Shown in pieces: positions 6,225-8,123 of a stretch of DNA of 8,123 nucleotides. The stretch is from Opitutales bacterium (lineage in GTDB: Bacteria; Verrucomicrobiota; Verrucomicrobiia; Opitutales; Oceanipulchritudinaceae). The position numbers and the translations under genes are program-made. The notes beneath the pieces are model-generated. The model saw nothing but the letters and a program-made list of their open reading frames with translations, ran no database searches and was not told the DNA's origin. Position 1 is the stretch's first letter; every line of letters starts with the position of its first letter. Where the stretch lies: assembly GCA_007123395.1 (NCBI GenBank), contig SKLD01000213.1:1-8123 (forward strand), read 5' to 3'.

Positions 6225-6264
6225 AAAACAAAACAAAACGCCCGCCCCGGGCAGAGGCGGGCGT
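6225..6264 (-). terminator. Intrinsic-terminator-like hairpin ahead of the BNR_4 gene
   Basis: Read on the minus strand, ACGCCCGCC (6264-6256) pairs with GGCGGGCGT (6246-6238) across a 9-base loop. It is followed directly by TTTGTTTTGTTTTC (6237-6224). A perfect 9-bp GC-rich stem with a T-rich tail is a good rho-independent terminator for transcripts coming from the PEP-CTERM gene. The tail ends only about 55 bases before the BNR_4 start codon, so it could also act as a leader attenuator. No T-tract exists for the plus strand. Confidence 0.7.
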
Positions 6265-6314
6265 CATGAACCCACATTATTAGGAATCTCAGAATAATTG
6301 GGACACAAACAAGA

Positions 6315-6375
6315 GTGGAAGCGGCGTCTCGCCGCTTTTTACCGTTCGGGCGAAGCGGCAAGATGCCGCTTCCAC
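6315..6375. repeat. Twin-hairpin palindromic repeat (REP/BIME-like)
   Basis: Two triloop hairpins stand side by side: AAGCGGCG-TCT-CGCCGCTT at 6319-6337 and AAGCGGCA-AGA-TGCCGCTT at 6353-6371, each with a perfect 8-bp stem. The whole left arm (6315-6338) is also complementary to the right arm (6352-6375) at 21 of 24 positions, so a single long cruciform is possible instead. The element is intergenic, between the PEP-CTERM gene and the BNR_4 gene. Its architecture matches paired REP elements; no transposase is nearby. Confidence 0.8.
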
Positions 6376-6434
6376 ATTGTTTCGGTTGCTCGTGCTCGTT
6401 GTTTCTATTCCGGAATGATTAGTAAAAAAGGCGT

Positions 6435-7349
6435 TCAGGATCGCGTCCGGCGCCGATGGAGGAAGAGGCCGAGCACAGCCACCCCGAGGACGACCGCCGC
6501 CGCCGATGGCTCCGGAATGGCGGTCAGCGTGTTGCCGCCCGACACGATGAAGTAATCCGAGAAGGTGCCGTCTCCATGGGTGAACTCGTTGCCTCCGGCG
6601 TCGATAAAGGTCAGCTCGCCGTCGTTCCACAGCAGGCCTTCGAAATCGTAGGGATCACTCACGCCGAAGGCGGAAACAATGAGCGAGCCACCGCCTTCGT
6701 GGAAGCGAAAGTTGATGTGGTTACGGCCAAGGTCAATGGGTTCGCTGCCGGTCAGGGTGAGGGTGTAGCTTCCTTCCAGAAGATTCAGGCCTTCGTTCGG
6801 CTGGCGGAACTCGATATTGCCCCATGTGTGGGTGCCGCCGCTGATGTCGACGCGGGGCACTCCATCGCCCGAACCGCCGGCGCCGAAAGCGAGGCCGAGA
6901 TGATTATCCGGGTTGTCCAAAACCGTCGTTCCACCACGGAGATCCAGGGATGCCCCGTCGCGCAGGAGCACAAGCTGTCCGCTTCCCACGGGAACGTGGG
7001 TGAACGAGCCGCCTTCCATGGCGAAGGCGACGTCATCCATCAGGAGACGGTCGTTCGAGGCGGTCGAAAAGTCTCCGCTCCTAAGCCAAACACGGTAACC
7101 GGAGAAAAGATCGGTGTTAGCACCAAAACTATCTGTCGTCAGCGAATCGGGAGTATCGACCAGCCCCCACTCTCCCGCATCGAGGCCGGTGGGCAGGCCG
7201 TCGGACCAATTCGCTCCGTCGTTGATGCTGGCGCCGTCGCCCCCGGTCCACGTCGTCGGGAAGACTTGGGCGGAAAGCGCGGAGGCAAGAAATAAGCCGC
7301 CCGCGATGGCGGCAAGGTGCTGTTTGTGCGTTTTGAAGGAGTGTTTCAT
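6435..7349 (-). CDS. PEP-CTERM sorting-domain surface protein
   Basis: This 304-residue exported protein has a signal peptide at 1 to about 27 (basic MKHSFKTHK, then LAAIAGGLFLASALSAQ). The middle is rich in G, D, S and T with beta-helix-like repeats: WTGGDGASINDGANWSDGLP at 34-53, MEGGSFTHV at 111-119, LRDGASLDLRGGTTVLDN at 129-146, DISGGTHTW and LEGSYTLTLTGS. The pattern resembles autotransporter-like or LamG-free adhesive passengers with no enzyme motif. The C-terminus is a textbook PEP-CTERM tail: IPEPS at 278-282, a hydrophobic helix to about 297, then HRRRTRS. Exosortase-type processing is expected to anchor or release it at the surface. The frame extends upstream to 8114, but that is antisense to the regulator, and the signal peptide fixes the start at 7349. 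Substrate or ligand is unknown. Confidence 0.9.
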   Translation of the reverse strand: MKHSFKTHKQHLAAIAGGLFLASALSAQVFPTTWTGGDGASINDGANWSDGLPTGLDAGEWGLVDTPDSLTTDSFGANTDLFSGYRVWLRSGDFSTASNDRLLMDDVAFAMEGGSFTHVPVGSGQLVLLRDGASLDLRGGTTVLDNPDNHLGLAFGAGGSGDGVPRVDISGGTHTWGNIEFRQPNEGLNLLEGSYTLTLTGSEPIDLGRNHINFRFHEGGGSLIVSAFGVSDPYDFEGLLWNDGELTFIDAGGNEFTHGDGTFSDYFIVSGGNTLTAIPEPSAAAVVLGVAVLGLFLHRRRTRS

Positions 7350-7430
7350 ATCTTGAGTTTGATCTGGAGTTCTTACGTTACGAATAAACTTCAAAGACCA
7401 ACGTAGCCCATTCCCCACCCGACCACAACA

Positions 7431-7477
7431 GCGCAATTGCGCAAAGAATCGCACCGTTTGCGCATTGACGCTTGCGC
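7431..7477. promoter_or_regulatory. Cluster of TTGCGC boxes, candidate operator
   Basis: Four copies of TTGCGC (either strand) lie within 47 bases: GCGCAA at 7431-7436 and TTGCGC at 7437-7442 form the perfect palindrome GCGCAATTGCGC, and further copies are at 7458-7463 and 7472-7477. TGCGCAAA at 7438-7445 and TTTGCGCA at 7457-7464 additionally form an 8-bp inverted repeat. The copies at 7437 and 7458 are 21 bases apart, about two helical turns. The last copies flank and enter the spacer of the regulator promoter. A regulator binding here could control both divergent genes; which protein binds is inferred from position. Confidence 0.55.
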
Positions 7478-7493
7478 TTGCCATCACTACGAT
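7465..7493 (+). promoter_or_regulatory. Promoter of the XylR-like regulator
   Basis: TTGACG at 7465-7470 (5/6 match to the -35 consensus), a 17-base spacer and TACGAT at 7488-7493 (4/6 match to the -10) form a good sigma-70-type promoter. Transcription would start near 7500, leaving a leader of only about 10 bases before the ATG at 7509. This fits the lack of a visible Shine-Dalgarno sequence. A TTGCGC box sits inside the spacer. Confidence 0.6.
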
Positions 7494-7508
7494 CCTTCCT
7501 GACGCACT

Positions 7509-8123
7509 ATGAAGCAAGCCCGCCAGCGCCGCCGGACCGCGCGGTCCTTCGCGCTCCCGCGTATCGCCGTGATCCTGCCGACCTCCTTCGGCTACGGGCG
7601 GTCCCTCATGGCGGGCGCGATGGCGTGGTTGGCGAAAAACCCGGCCAACGAGGTGCTTTGGTTCCAGAGCGGGGCGCCGCCCGCGGACATGCTGCGAAAA
7701 TGGGGAGTGAAAGGAATTCTGGGGCACTTTCCCACGCTCGGGCCGGGCTCGTCCTACCTGCGGCTCGGAGTGCCGCTGGTGAATTTGAGCGCCTCCGTCC
7801 AACCGTCTCCAGTCGTCACCGTATGCTGCGACCACCGCGGACTGGGCGAACGGGCGGCGGAGTATCTCCACGAGCGCGGTCTGCGGAACTTCGGCTACAT
7901 GGGCTTCGCGGAGCGGCGGTTCAGCGCGGAGCGCGAAGCCGGCTTCCGCGCCGGGCTCGGAGGCTCGCCCGTCGCCACGTTGGCGCTGCCCTCCGAAATG
8001 TGGAGCTGGCTGGAGCGCATGCGCGATTGGGTGGCGGCGCTGCCCAAGCCGTGCGGGGTGTTTTGCGTGGGCGACAACGAGGCACGCGTCCTCCTCACCG
8101 TTTGCCTCGCCCACGACGTGCGC
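7509..8123 (+). CDS. XylR/LacI-like transcriptional regulator, 3' end missing
   Basis: The first 205 codons are present and the frame is open at the right edge. An in-frame TGA at 7500-7502 leaves the ATG at 7509 as the first possible start. After a basic tail (MKQARQRRRTARS) comes a type I periplasmic-binding-protein fold: RIAVILPTSFGYGRSLMAGA at 18-37, VTVCCDHRGLGERAAEYLHE at 103-122, RGLRNFGYMGF, the SAEREAGF turn at 139-146 and LPKPCGVFCVGDNEARVLL at 178-196. There is no N-terminal LacI helix-turn-helix, so this is the XylR arrangement, in which a C-terminal AraC-type DNA-binding domain is expected beyond the edge. Such proteins sense sugars and control nearby glycan genes. It diverges from the PEP-CTERM gene across a 159-base control region. 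Confidence 0.85.
   Translation, partial: MKQARQRRRTARSFALPRIAVILPTSFGYGRSLMAGAMAWLAKNPANEVLWFQSGAPPADMLRKWGVKGILGHFPTLGPGSSYLRLGVPLVNLSASVQPSPVVTVCCDHRGLGERAAEYLHERGLRNFGYMGFAERRFSAEREAGFRAGLGGSPVATLALPSEMWSWLERMRDWVAALPKPCGVFCVGDNEARVLLTVCLAHDVR

Noticed and set aside
5411..6283. 290-codon plus-strand frame
   Set aside because: Antisense to the BNR_4 protein gene; no start signal and no family pattern.
6456..7295. 279-codon plus-strand frame
   Set aside because: Antisense to the PEP-CTERM gene, whose signal peptide and sorting tail are clear.
7350..8114. 255-residue N-terminal extension of the PEP-CTERM frame
   Set aside because: It is antisense to the XylR-like regulator, and a typical signal peptide starts at the ATG at 7349.
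1..8123. CRISPR array, tRNA, rRNA or insertion sequence
   Set aside because: No regularly spaced repeats, no tRNA cloverleaf pattern, no rRNA signature and no transposase motif were seen on either strand.

Overview
The window reads as chromosomal DNA of a GC-rich bacterium, most likely a member of the Verrucomicrobiota (Opitutales/Puniceicoccales type). Three things point there: a protein with a PEP-CTERM sorting tail, secreted proteins that end in a D-rich spacer followed by a 'Y-x-V-E-x-S-x-D/W' C-terminal module, and a XylR-like regulator with a sugar-binding-protein fold beside them. This placement is inferred from protein style, not from a marker gene.

Left third (1-1833, all on the minus strand): a ribonuclease HIII gene (rnhC) overlaps the following ribonuclease HII gene (rnhB) by 19 bases. 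After a 22-base gap comes the start of a further open frame that leaves the window and looks like the N-terminus of an alpha/beta hydrolase. Both type 2 RNases H have complete catalytic sets and would remove RNA from RNA/DNA hybrids.

1834-2754: a Phd/YefM antitoxin and PIN-domain toxin pair lies on the plus strand, opposite to its neighbours. It is bracketed by two direct copies of a 48-base repeat (47/48 identical, 874 bases apart). Each copy carries five runs of GGG on the minus strand, a canonical G-quadruplex motif. One copy abuts the rnhC start codon; the other abuts the stop codon of the next minus-strand gene.

2753-7349 (minus strand): three genes for exported proteins. In transcription order these are a PEP-CTERM surface protein (6435-7349), a 606-residue BNR_4-type beta-propeller protein (4349-6169), and a second beta-propeller protein (2753-4249) that is split by one in-frame TAG. 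Repeat alignment places the TAG opposite a tryptophan of the neighbouring blade, so it is probably a recent nonsense mutation (or a sequencing error). The 6170-6434 gap holds a twin-hairpin repeat and an intrinsic-terminator-like hairpin in the leader of the BNR_4 gene.

7350-8123: a divergent control region contains a promoter and a cluster of TTGCGC boxes, including the palindrome GCGCAATTGCGC. It is followed by the first 205 codons of a XylR/LacI-like regulator that runs off the right edge. The simplest reading of the right half is a small regulon for an exported glycan-related function, with the regulator controlling itself and the divergent PEP-CTERM gene. The substrate cannot be told from the sequence.
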